A DNA stretch of 64,000 nucleotides, from contig CM045763.1 of the NCBI GenBank assembly GCA_025200525.1, positions 153,766,246-153,830,245 on the forward strand. The letters are read 5' to 3'. The notes under the pieces were generated by a model. That model made no database searches and was not told the origin of the DNA. It saw only the letters and a program-made list of their open reading frames with translations. This document shows, piece after piece, positions 53,696-64,000 of this stretch. Within the stretch, counting starts at the first letter, position 1. Every line of letters starts with the position of its first letter. The DNA comes from Camellia lanceoleosa. Taxonomy: Eukaryota > Streptophyta > Magnoliopsida > Ericales > Theaceae. Made by a program: the position numbers and the translations under genes.

Positions 53696-56014
53696 TGTTA
53701 CAACCGAAACCCACCCCTAGAAGTTTAGGCCACGACCAGCTAGTAATCCAGATTACCCGGCCTCAAAGACAAATCAAACAATCATTAATAAGTAACATGG
53801 CTTAACAGAAGAAATAACAAAAATATAATTACGTCCATTGATTGCATATATGCAAATTCTATAAATAGTTAAGATGTCAACCTTCATACATAGATTCATA
53901 AGTACATAAGTACATCACAACATCTCTAAACTCTTATACATAACATCCATTCATAACAAGTCTCCAAATAACAAAAATAAAATAAAATAAAAGGGTTGAC
54001 AAGGCTTGGCTCCACTTGAGTCCAAGTACGTCCCATCATGAAGACACTCCAAAAGCAAGTGGACTCCCGAGGCATCTCTAGACTTGATGCTCCAATTGCT
54101 CACCTATATATATATATATATAAGGGAGGGGTGAGCTAAAGCCCAATGAGTAATACTAGTATAAAGAGGTTAAATGATTGAAGTCTAGCACAGTTGAAAG
54201 CATAACTTATAAGTTTTGAGACGAATCATAGTCAAGCATTTGATTTAACAAAAATTCATGAATCATATCTCATACATGGTGCATCCAACAGAGTAAAGCA
54301 AATGGCTAATCTGGTCTAAGTCAAAGGGACCATCGTGGTCAACAAAGGGACCTTATAGTTCTAAACAAAAAGAGCACATAGGTCAAGCAAACGGACCACG
54401 TGGGTTAAGATCAGAGATCTCTATAAACAATAACAAAGGGCCATGGTATTGTGTCCCCTAGATGAGTGCCTGACTAAAGGATACCACGATTACTTTTCAA
54501 ATAAGACATTCAATCATTCATTCAAAATAACATTTCAAAATAACTTTTTTGAAGTAATTCAAAAAAACATTTGAATGTATCTTTACAAAGATACTACTCG
54601 TAGTGGGCTGGCACATGTTTTAGACCTCAGTTGACCACCTACACAAAACATATAACAAAGATACACATTGAAGCACACATAAGTAAACAAGTATTGAATC
54701 TTGATTCAATTCCCTTATGTGTGTTTGCAGCTTATTTCATTATTAAGGATGTCAAAATAATACCTAAGAATGCTTAAATGAGTATGAAGATGCAAATATG
54801 CACATATCAGTGTTTCTAAAAAATGTTATAAAATAGGGTGTTCGGTCGCGCGCACCTAAGGTCACTCGAGCAGTGTGGCTTGATTGCAAAAGTGTTGGAT
54901 GGTTGAAAGGTAAGCTTGATGATCGCTCGAGCCAATTATTCAAAACGAATTGAGTTCTCTCAAGCTAACCCTTTCTCGTTCGAGCGGTCTGCAAAACTTC
55001 TAGATGCCCAAAATCTAGGATCAAGCTAACTTTTGGTTTCTCAAGCCACTGTGTAATGTTCTGCAAAAGTACAAGATGCATGTAAAGTGTGCTCGAGCGA
55101 TAGATTCATCGCTCGAACGAAGTAGATGAATTTTACGTTTTCCAAAATTGAATTCTAAGTTCGAAAACATGAATTTCAACCCTAAAGCTCTTCAATCTCA
55201 TTATGCATGCAATGAATTCAACTCTTTTTTTTCTTTTCTTTTCTTCAAAACATGATCATATGAGATGATAAGTGTGAAGTCATGAAGAACCCTTCAAGTT
55301 AACATGTATAAATTCCATGGATGTATGAATTTTTGCAAAACCAAACTTGAAGATGAAGAAATATGCATGCATGTCCCAATTTTGCTCTTGCCTGTTAAAT
55401 TCATAATGCTTCTTGCATTTCCTCCTTAAATTTATGCAAATGATCCTACAAACTTTATGAATTCAACTTCTACATGAATTATCTATAAAGATTATGAGTG
55501 TATTTCATACCTAGAGGTTCAATTTGAGTATACCCTTGCCTAATCCCTTCATTCACCTTCAATCCTTCTCAAATTCTCCTCATCTCCCTCTATAGGTGTT
55601 GTTCTCAATCTTTCTCTACAATTTTCAGCTCCAAGGATGAACAAAATGAGTTAATTAAGCTTATATCACATATATATAGTCTTGATTAGGCTAAGCTACT
55701 TAAATAGGATTACGGTTAATTAACCTAGCTTAAGTGTAATTAATCCTAATCATTCCATTTGATTGATTCTAATTATTTTGATCCAAATCAAATTTTAATC
55801 GAACTTACCATATGGTTCTAAATATTTTAATTAGCTTATTGAACAAGCCAATTTTGGTTTCTGAATCCATTCGGGCCTTCAATTTTAAATTCAAAGTTGG
55901 TATTCTAATATATATTCCATAAACAAACAAATAAGCACAATTTAAACACATAATTATACTAGCATGCTCAATAAAACAATATGTAAAAATAATATGTACA
56001 TCGAGGTCATCACA
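53696..56014 (-). repeat. 3' LTR of element F
   Basis: On the minus strand it starts TGTGATGACC at 56014 and ends GGTTGTAACA at 53696. In minus-strand sense it has a CTCGAG cluster (54855-55120), a donor-like TAG|GTATGAAAT near 55511, the ACTCATTGGGCTTTAGCTCACCCCTCCC block (54122-54155) and an acceptor-like TATATAG|GTGAGC near 54105. The order matches the other LTR families. Confidence 0.78.
54855..55120 (-). repeat. CTCGAG palindrome cluster in the element F LTR
   Basis: CTCGAG or one-base variants near 54867, 54926, 54976, 55091 and 55110, some inside CGCTCGAGC. It is a looser cluster than in B1. Confidence 0.65.
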
Positions 56015-57233
56015 GTCTCTCCCCCTTAGAAAGTTTGGTCCTCCAAACTTAAGTTACCTCCTTTCGGAAATAGGTGTGGGTACCATTGTCACATTTCATC
56101 CTCTTTCTCCCAAGTAACCTATTTTTGTAATGTTATTTCCACTCTACCTTTACCATTGGAATCGATCTATTTCTCAGTTGTTTCACTTGTTAGTTAATGA
56201 TTTGTACCGGCCATTCTTCGTATTTCATATCATCATCTAAGGCTGTCTGATGGTGGTTTATCACACGAAATGGATCACGAAGATAACCTCGAAGCATCGA
56301 TATGTTAAATACATTATGCATTTGCTCCATCCCTGGTGGTAAGGCAATTTGGTAAGCGACTAGGCTAAGTCTCTCTAAAATCTAGAATGGTTCGATGTAG
56401 CGTGGAGTTAATTTTCCTTTCCTACTAAACCTCATTTGCCCTTTCATCGATGTGACTCTAATAAACACATGATCACCCGCTTCACATTCCAAATCCCTTC
56501 TTCTCTGATTTGCATAGCTTTTCCGTCGGCTTTGAGCCTTTGTTGGATGATCATTATCTTTTCGGTTGTCTCTTGCACAAGTTTAGACCCATACAAAGCC
56601 CTATCTCTAACTTCTGTCCACCAAATCGGAGACCTACACTTCCTACCATACAATGCCTCACATGGTGCCATACCAATACTGGCTTGAAAATTATTGTTGT
56701 TTACAAACTCAACCAACGGTAAATAAGTTTTCCAACTGCCTTGGAACTCTAATACACACATACGAAGCATATCCTTTAGAGTTTGGATAGTTCTCTCGAT
56801 TTGCTCATCGGTTTGTAGATGGAAGGCAGTGTTAAATCTCAACTCTGCGCCCATTTCTCTTTGAAGACTTTGCCAAAATCTAAAAACAAATTTAGGATCT
56901 TTGTCAGAAACAACAAATACTAGAACCCCATCTAATCGAATGATTTCATCAATATAGGTAGTAGCAAGTCTATAAGCATTGAACGTAGTTTTCACAGCAA
57001 GAAAGTGGGCAGACTTTGTCAATCTATCTACTATAACCCAAACAACATTCATACCTCTAGATGTCTGAGGTACACCGACAATGAACTCCATGGTTATATG
57101 CTCCAATTTCCATTTCAGAATAGAAAGAGATTCAAGTAAACCTGCCAGTTTTTGGTGTTCTGCCTTAACTTGTTGTCATTGGAAGCATTTGGAATTGTAA
57201 TCAGCAATCTCTTTTTTCATGTTCGGCCACCAG
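56015..57233 (-). pseudogene. pol: Polypurine tract and integrase of element F (broken)
   Basis: Minus strand: the tract AAGGGGGAGAGAC ends at 56015. The integrase core frame 56444-57106 gives VIVDRLTKSAHF (first Asp), VVSDKDPKF (second Asp), DEQIERTIQTLKDML (Glu), SIGMAPCEALYGRKCRSP. A frameshift near 56530 is followed by NVKRVIMCLLES in place of the GDHVFL block. Further down, in other frames, YEEWPVQI, then RNRSIPMVKVEWK, are the start of a chromodomain-like tail, with stops. The zinc finger region just upstream (57110-57240) is degraded. Confidence 0.82.
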
Positions 57234-58020
57234 TTACACTTGTTTCAAATCTTGGTACATCTTGGTATTTCCGGGATGCATAGAGAACATTGATTTGTGG
57301 CCTTCTTCCAAAATCCTTCTTTTCAATTCTACATCATTCGAGACACAAAGTCTTCCTTGAAACTTCAACACTTGACCTTCAATGGTGAACCTCGATCTAG
57401 GCTTACTTTCAAATTCATTACACATTTTCTTGAAAAACTGATATTCTCTTTGTTTTTGTTTGATTTCTTCGATGATTTTCGATTGTGCAGACATTGTGGC
57501 CAATACACTGTCGTGCCCATGAAGCACAATTTCTATCTCGAGTTTGTCTAGATCTTGCAAAAGTTCACTTCGATCTGTAGGCAAGCATGCCAAAATCCCC
57601 GCATTCTTTCTACTAAGTGCATCCGCTATAGTGTTAGCCTTAACTGTATGATATTGAATCTGCAAATCATAATCTTTGATCAATTCAAGCCACATCCTTT
57701 GACACATGTTCTGTTCTTTCTGTGTAAATAAATACTTCAGGCTTCTGTGGTTTGTATACACTTCACGTTTCCCTCCATAAGGTAATAGTGCCATATCTTC
57801 AATGTAAACACCATGACGGCAAGTTCTAAATCATGTGTCGGGTAATTCTTCTCATGCAATTTTAGTTGTTTGGATGCGTAAACTATCACTTTGCCATTTT
57901 GCATTAAGACACAACCTAAACCTTTGTGAGACATATCACTAAAAATTACAACCCCTTCGATACCTGATGGTAGAGTAAGAACTGGGGCCGCGGTCATTCT
58001 TGTTTTCAATTCCTAGAATG
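57234..58020 (-). pseudogene. pol: RNase H and integrase N-terminus of element F
   Basis: Frame 57737-58009 has [28 protein letters not shown] and [16 protein letters not shown], the RNase H start. After a shift, frame 57234-57794 has [26 protein letters not shown], a spacer, then [21 protein letters not shown], the His residues of the integrase finger. In B2 the corresponding RNase H residues are [11 protein letters not shown]; here FSD is replaced by YTN, which removes an Asp. Confidence 0.82.
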
Positions 58021-59020
58021 TCGATTCCCTTTGGTCCATCCACTTGAATGTTTCTTCCTTTCAAGTTAATTGAGTCAACAGTACAACAATCTTGGAAAAG
58101 TCTTTGATAAATCACCGATAGTAACCTGCCAAACCCATGAAACTTCAGACTTTTGTTACATTCGTCGGAGTAGACCAATTAACAATTGCTTCAATTTTCT
58201 ATGGATCTACAAATGTACCATCTTTGTCAATGGCATGTCCCAAAAATGTAACTTCATTCAACCAAGACTCACACTTCTTAAATTTCCCATATAATTGTTT
58301 CTCCCTAAGTGTTTGAAGAATTACTCCTAGATGTTGTTCATGTTCCTCTTTACTCTTTGAATAAATCAGAATGTCATCGATGGATACAACAACAAATTCA
58401 TCTAAAAATGGTTTAAAGATGCAATTCATCAAATACATGAAGGTTGCAGGTGCATTGGTGACTCCAAGGCGTGACTAGAAATTCATAATGTCCATACCTA
58501 GTTCGGAAGGTAGTTTTCTCAATGTCCTTGGCTTTAACCTTCAACTGATGGAACCTTGATCTCAAGTCAATCTTTGAAAACACTTGGGCCCCCTATAGTT
58601 GATCAAACAAATAATCAATCTACGATAAAAGATATTTATTCTTGATAGTTACCTTGTTCAACTCTTGTTAGTCAATACACAGGCGAAGTGTTCCATCTTT
58701 CTTTCTCACAAACAGTACGAATGCACCCCATGGTGTTGTATCGGCTGAATAAACCCCTTATCAAGCAATTCCTGCAACTAAACTTTCAATTATTTCATTT
58801 CAGCAGTTGACATGCGATATGGAGTTTTAGATATTGGTTGAATACCCGGTACCATATCAATCTCTCCATTTATCAATTGTCCTGGCAACTCTTCTGGAAA
58901 CACATCAGGAAAATCCCTCACTATTGGAATATTATCTAATGTACTATTTATAGTTTGGACACTCAAAACACTACACAAATACCCTTGACATCCATTATTA
59001 ATCAATTTATGAGCCTTCAT
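58021..59020 (-). pseudogene. pol: Reverse transcriptase of element F (broken)
   Basis: Frame 58790-59020 ends with IVRDFPDVFPEELPG, then INGEIDMVPGIQPISKTPYRM, the RT linker. The fingers and palm (58440-58790) are readable only in pieces. Frame 58199-58438 has [20 protein letters not shown] with the catalytic Asp pair, then [24 protein letters not shown]. The residue before IDD is Ser where B and C have FVDD. Stops and shifts separate the pieces. Confidence 0.82.
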
Positions 59021-59530
59021 TGCAAAAATTAAGTATAGTGGGGGAACTACACCTTTCCCTTCAAAATAAAACTCATCTCAATTTGAGGTTTGGAATATAA
59101 CTCATTTAGAAGCATAGTCAATGGTTGCATTGTATTTGGATAGCCAGTCCATACCCAAAATTATGTCCAAATGAGTCATGTCCAAAGGTAATAAGTCAAC
59201 ATATAAGATGGCATTCTCAATGCAAGGTAAATAGATGAACACAACATAGATCCTCCCGATGGTGATGACACACACAACACACGTCTCAAAGTTTCCAAAG
59301 GTCTATTCAGTTTATGAGCAAATATCATAGAAACCAAAGAATGTGTAGAGCCTGAATCAATCAGTACATAGGCACTTCTCCCACAAATAGAAAGTGTACC
59401 TGAAACTATAGTTCTCTATATTCTGGGTGTCCCCGGGAATGAGTGCAAAAACACTTCCTTGTCTTTGGTTGTCTCTTGTTACAGTTGGTGTTACATTAGC
59501 CCTTACTATCGGTACAGATCCAGTTGAACT
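59021..59530 (-). pseudogene. pro: Aspartic protease of element F
   Basis: YVLIDSGSTHSLVS is read on the minus strand with the catalytic DSG codons at 59350-59358. This is the DSG form, unlike the DTGAS of C. Downstream, near 59135-59150, a GMDWL-like block (ILGMDWLSKYN) is present. Stops lie on both sides. Confidence 0.72.
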
Positions 59531-60484
59531 TGTAGCACCCCGATTACCACCTTGTCATTGTTGTGGACATTCCCTTGACATGTGTCCCAACTTTCAACAT
59601 TGAAAACAAGCCCCTATTGTTCCATAGCATACACCTCGGTGATTTCTCCCACAATCCTGACAGGTAGGTGCCGAGTTACCACTTTAGTTTGAGCTGCTAG
59701 AATTTCTCAATTTTGCCTTCTTATTCATTATTGATGTTGCCTTTTGTTCACATTAAAGTTCTACCTCTTGGCCTTCCATTAAAAGTTTCGATTACGAGCA
59801 GTCATTTTTGCTTCTGACATAAGTGCCTTGTCTAGAACATCAACATATTTCGATAGTTTTAGCACATTAACCCTTTCTAAAATCAAATCACGTAGGCCTC
59901 CTTCAAATTTTCTAGCCTTTTGGTAGTCCATATTGACCATATGTGGTGCAAACCATGCTAGTTCAATAAATTGAGCCTTATATTTTACCACTGCCTTGTT
60001 TCCATGCGTTAACCCCTCAAATTCAGACACCTTCCTATCTCGGATACACTGTGGAAAGTATTTTTCGTAGAAAATCTCCAAAAATCAGGCCCATCCAATT
60101 TTCTTATTATCATCTTGAATCAACATCCACCATCTCCTTGTCTCATCCTTTAAAGTGAATGCAGCCAATAGAACTTTCTACATCTCTGTACATGGAAACA
60201 CTTCAAATAGCTTTTCAATCCCCAATACCCAAGCTTCATCCATGAGCGGGTCTACTCCTCCATGAAACTAAGGTGGTCTTCATCTTTTTAAATTCCTTGG
60301 TGAGGGCAATGGTTTGGTCGTTTGATTGATGGTCTTGTAGCGATGGTGGTATGAGCATTGGATGCGGAGGTGGTGGTTGTTGTTGTTGCCTTATGCTTTT
60401 GGCCATATCATGTGTCATTCTCTCCATTTGGTCAAGTCGGGTAGAGGTAGATTCCTCCAGTTCATCTGCTCTTGTTCTCACCAC
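59531..60484 (-). pseudogene. gag: gag of element F with double zinc knuckle (broken)
   Basis: The first Met at 60484 gives MVRTRADELEESTSTRLDQME, then a Gln- and Pro-rich stretch. The core frame 59779-60081 has FYEKYFPQCIRDRKVSEFEGLTHG.K.V..YKAQFIELAWFAPHM and KARKFEGGLR. The C-terminus has CQDCGRNHRGVC followed by CFQC.KLGHMSREC (about 59565-59672), a CX2CX3HX4C plus CX2CX4HX4C pair. B and C have a different pair, which marks F as another lineage. Frameshifts occur near 60100-60240 and a stop lies in the second knuckle. Confidence 0.78.
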
Positions 60485-60531
60485 TATCTATATGAACCTT
60501 GTATTATAACAAACATAATATATGAACATAT

Positions 60532-61313
60532 TGTAATGAGTTGAATCAAATTGAATTTTTGCCCTTATTATTATTGTTGTGGTGTCGTGAACCATTCTAT
60601 TTAAATTGATGAAAATAAATTGAATTACTTCTTGATTTCGACTTCGTAAGGCCCGCTTGGCAAAATTATTTTTTTTAGTTTTAGTTATAGTGATTCTTGG
60701 GTCTTGAGTAATAAATGAGATATAAATTCAATTTTTGGGTTTTATTTGATTAGCCCATACTTAATCATTTTGGTTCATATTTAATTATGTGAATGTTGGG
60801 GACCACCTTAAGTCTTTTAAAGTTAATTTATACTTTAATCTCAGTTGGGGATTTATTTTAAATTATTAAACTCCATTCATTTTGGACCCAATTGATTGAA
60901 TCGTGACCTGTTAGTAACCATATAATATTGTTGTTGTTTTATTATTATTATTTGATTACCATAAAAGAGTTGTGAATATTTATGGTGTACACCATTAAAC
61001 AAAATATATTTTGTGATGAGAAAATAATTATATCATTTTATTTCTTATGTTACAAAATATTATAATGTTCCTAAAATACACCTTTAATATATGTATATAT
61101 ATATATATTTATATACATGGATGTGGTTCAAAGATGGTGGAAGAAAATGATTAAAAAATATAAAAAAAAGAAAGTAATGCACTATCTCTTGTCTCTCTCT
61201 CTCTCGTGGGGTATGATGAGTAGGATGATGGGTTTGAAAATTAATATATCTCTTCTAAGTGTTCTCTCTCTGAAACACACAACAGATCTTATCCCTCCCT
61301 CTCCCAGCTCTCG

Positions 61314-61355
<42 letters not shown>

Positions 61356-63011
61356 AATTTTTTTTGTTACATTTATCACATAAAATCTTTGATCTACCAA
61401 AATCTATTAGGCTTTAGACCATAGTTCTTAAGATCAAAGTGAAGAGCTTAGTGAGAAAAACATTTTGACCGGTGGAGATCGAAATCCAACAAAGTCGAAA
61501 ATTGGGATTTTTTTCTTGTTTCCTCTTCTAGCTTGAGGTAGGGATTTTTCCTACACTTCTTTATGTACTTTTACTTGATTATATGGAGCTTAGAGTTGTA
61601 TATAGTTCAATTAGAATTTTTGGAAAATTTATGATTTATTTGCTTAAAAGGAAAATTTTGAGAAAAATAAAGAGTTGATGCTCAAATTGCAAAAGTGTAA
61701 ACTTGGAATATGTTTCTAAGGTTATGAAAGAGCTATGTTTTCAATTTGAACAAAAATGGACTTCAATTCGATCGGTTTTGAAATTTTTACCGGTTTGTGA
61801 CCAAAAGAGCATTTTTAAAGAAAACAGAGGAATTATGTTTAACTTTTGGGGCTTTTGATCAAAATGGGATGTTATAGTTGAATAATGCTTGGAGAATGAG
61901 TTTGGAAAGAAAATGATGTTTTCTTGGACATTAATGGTATTATTTTGCTTAATGTATCTGTTGGAATAAAACCGACACGGTTAGAAATGAACTTTGAGAG
62001 ATTACTGAACGTGATTATGATATGAAAACTAGTGTAGTTTTTCATATTTGATGAGATGTGGAATAGATTGTATTTATCGGAATTTTTTTGGAATTTAATT
62101 GTTTAGAAATATCTATTTTCGGCTATCGGTGGAGAATAGCAATGATTGTTGTAGAAAGGCATGAGACTTGGGTAAATTGAACCACATTCCTCATTTGTTG
62201 CATTGAGCATTGCATGACATTCATTTCATTGGAAATGTATCTATTTTTGAGAAATGTTTGGAAATGTATCTATTTACGAAAAGATGAATACTTGGTGAAT
62301 CTGGGTAGGGGGTGTAGAACCGCGTGGTTTGGTGTCGAGCCTTCTAGTTTACTAGTAAAGATGACAATGGTAGTGCATTAGGGCCTACTTGCAGACAGTC
62401 ACCTAGAGATTCATAGAGCCTGTATTCATGTAAAATATATAGTTTAAAATGGAAAAGATTTTATACATGTGGCATCTCAGTATTTCATGCTTTATAAAAA
62501 GAGAGATAAACTGTTTTATCATGAGCATGTCATGAGCATACTCCTCTTTAGTGTTGTCATGGTCTATATGTTGTGTAGTATATCTCTACTGGGATATGGC
62601 TCACCCTATAAGGGAAACCATTTCAGGTACAGGTGCTATGCCTTCGCCAAGGCATTGACTTGGGAGGACTCAGAGTTGAGGCTTCATTTTTGTTTTATTC
62701 TTATTTTTTGAATGTAAGCCCAGGGTTGTATTTGCATTGAGTTGAAACTTCATTTTGTGTAATCAAGAATGTTCTTGGATAAATTTGTAAGCCTGTAGGG
62801 CACTTATTATCTGTTTGGCTTCCATTTCATACTTGTAAAATGCATGCTTAGGATTGGAACTGGGGCATTGAGATGTGAACAGCATGTATTTGGCTTTTGG
62901 GATTAAATGGAAATGGATATATGGAATAGTTAGCTAGATATATCTGTTTGTCTATCAGGTGGGTTTGTTGTATAAATAGATATACCCTGCCCAGTTTTTC
63001 GGGGCGTTACA
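60532..63011 (+). mobile_element. Solo LTR of family A inserted in the element F leader
   Basis: A complete family A LTR, TGTAATGAG to GGCGTTACA, with a perfect 5-bp duplication CATAT (60527-60531, 63012-63016) and no interior. It arose by recombination between the two LTRs of an inserted element. It keeps a GAG|GTAGGG donor-like site at 61538, a weakened GGCTATC/AATAGC hairpin (62121-62140), CTACTGGGATATGGCTCACCC (62586-62606) and TTTCAG|G at 62621-62627. A long CT microsatellite lies at 61314-61353. Short frames inside are not genes. Confidence 0.93.
61314..61353 (+). repeat. CT microsatellite
   Basis: About twenty uninterrupted CT units just upstream of the TATA-like ACATAAAATC of the solo LTR; the other two family A LTRs have a shorter or interrupted CT tract here. 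Confidence 0.95.
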
Positions 63012-63016
63012 CATAT

Positions 63017-63144
63017 ATTTACATACACAATTACAGAAGATATCTCATTCTAATATTCAAATGCATATGAATGCAATCCTTAAGTCTTTTCTAGACACCT
63101 TATTTCTCAATGGACAAGTGAGTGAGATATAACTCGTGCCCTAA
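63017..63144 (-). other. Leader remnant of element F
   Basis: Joins the gag start (60484) to the 5' LTR across the solo LTR. A PBS for initiator tRNA-Met is not recognisable next to the LTR; the sequence there reads TTAGGGCACGAG on the minus strand. No gene. Confidence 0.45.
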
Positions 63145-63214
63145 TGTCACGACCCGAACCCACCCCTAGAGGTTTAGGCCATGACCAGCCAGTAATCCCA
63201 GATTATCCGGCCTC
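63145..63214 (-). repeat. 5' LTR of element F, last 70 bp
   Basis: TGTCACGACCCGAACCCACC and on to CCGGCCTC, matching 53696-53765. It is cut by the family G LTR that starts at 63215. Confidence 0.8.
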
Positions 63215-64000
63215 TGTAGACACCCCATTTTTGACCGTCCTCAAGACTTGGACATCACCGCTTGAACACTCGGTGATTATCCATGTTCGTGTTCGTTTGG
63301 AGTTCCTGGAGTTCTCGGCCACGCGCCTTGCCTCAGGACCTCCGAACTTGACCGTTTTGTGTTTGGTTTTGCACCAAACACTTGTTCTTTGCCTAGGAGG
63401 GGCAGGGAATGCCTTGTGAGGCATCCCCACACACCACTGGCAGTGGCTAGAGGCCACCGGCTGGTTGATGTTGCCATCGGCACTATATTGTGCCGGTCGG
63501 CACTCTTTTGTGCCGGTCGGCAGTCAATTTTGTCAAAATGACAATTTTGCCCTGCCGACTACTGTGCAGTTGCTTTATGAGATATTTTAAGGCAGCTGTC
63601 TTGCATTGGTTTCCCCTCCATACACGTGTATGGAGGATGAGCCTTTGTTTTGCTTAGCTTGTAAGCTTTGTTGCTTATAAGAGAAGACTCTCTTCTCTTG
63701 GCTCAAGGGTTAGCAAAGTTAGACATTTTAGAGAGAAAAGACAGAGAAGAAGCTCTGGTTTTAGGGTTTGAGTTCTATATCTATCCTATCTCTCTTTTTC
63801 TCTCTTGTTTGTACACTAGGTGTTTGTGACTTACTATTGCTCATCAACACCTAGTGTTTCACCTTCCCTTGGCTATTGAGGTCCCAAGAGGTTGTTCTTG
63901 CTGTTCTTGACTAGTTTGGGGCTCAAGAAAGCAAGATAATCAACATTTGTGAAGAGGTCTACAAGGGTAACAAAACTAGCATTTTATTCCCCATTTTTGC
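63215..64000 (+). repeat. LTR of family G, truncated by the window end
   Basis: Starts TGTAGACACCCCATTTTTGACC, then ACTTGGACATCACC, like the reverse of 39150. A palindrome cluster follows: GGCCACCGGCTGG, then TGTGCCGGTCGGCA twice (63450-63525). A TATAA box candidate lies at 63676, followed by an R-like leader with AGGGTTTGAG. An acceptor or PBS is not reached. Three short frames here (for example 63144-63419) cross the LTR start and are not genes. Confidence 0.7.

Larger units (their letters stand above)
53696..63214 (-). mobile_element. Element F: Ty3/gypsy chromovirus on the minus strand, split by a solo LTR and by G
   Basis: Left to right on the plus strand: 3' LTR (53696-56014), polypurine tract, integrase, RNase H, RT, protease, gag (to 60484), leader split by a solo LTR of family A (60532-63011), and the first 70 bp of the 5' LTR (63145-63214), itself cut by a family G LTR. 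Both LTRs share CCACCCCTAGA.GTTTAGGCCA.GACCAGC.AGTAATC. Gag and protease differ from those of B and C, so it is a separate lineage. The genes have many stops and frameshifts. Confidence 0.82.

Overview
The window is plant nuclear DNA, almost certainly from a flowering plant, and consists almost wholly of transposable elements. I found no intact host gene, tRNA, rRNA or CRISPR. The evidence is a Ptta/En/Spm-type transposase remnant inside a CACTA transposon, several Ty3/gypsy elements whose primer-binding sites match plant initiator tRNA-Met (TGGTATCAGAGC type), pol genes in the order protease-RT-RNase H-integrase, and integrase C-termini with a chromodomain-like block as in the Tekay/Del chromoviruses. 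Species cannot be named. The setting looks like old, nested heterochromatin. Family letters A-H are labels used only here.

Layout. 1-12915: right part of a CACTA element (transposase on the minus strand, terminus at 12915) carrying a captured protein phosphatase 2C gene fragment and split by LTR element A (2129-10480, TSD ATTGA). 12916-13595: small gypsy fragments. 13596-18791: element B1 (5' LTR, gag, protease, RT; 3' part lost). 18792-19925: minus-strand piece of element D (LTR and integrase end). 19926-27333: element E, coding-free, with an LTR fragment in its 3' LTR. 27334-28021: 347-bp tandem duplication. 28022-30298: minus-strand LTR H holding a MULE-like MITE. 30299-51497: element C (gag-pol pseudogenes), itself invaded by a 3.3-kb solo LTR of family G (35848-39150, TSD CTAAC, in the integrase) and by a full-length B element, B2 (41351-50825, TSD AATTT, in the 3' LTR). 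51498-52627: unassigned retroelement-like DNA. 52628-53695: LTR G2. 53696-63214: minus-strand element F with degraded gag-pol, split by a solo LTR of family A (60532-63011, TSD CATAT). 63215-64000: another family G LTR, cut by the window end.

How the parts relate. B, C and F carry the proteins; A and E have LTRs, PBS and polypurine tract but essentially no coding sequence, so they look like non-autonomous relatives. Coding and non-coding elements share cis signals. Most striking is a hairpin with the palindromic loop TGATCA, found 171-185 nt after the PBS in A, B1, B2, C and E, whose stem is kept by paired base changes and a constant bulge. It is a good candidate RNA dimerization/packaging signal. 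Other shared, unexplained features are clusters of CpG palindromes near the LTR start (CTCGAG in B, C, D and F; GTCGAC in E; GGCC-type in G), a second hairpin in the A and B LTRs, splice-site-like borders inside the LTRs, and tandem arrays between those borders.

All gag-pol copies are broken. In C and B1 the lesions are mostly C-to-T or G-to-A. In B2 they are mostly tiny indels at CAG/CTG and CTCGAG sites, which may be assembly or base-calling errors. All calls rest on reading the sequence by eye; no alignment or folding program was run.
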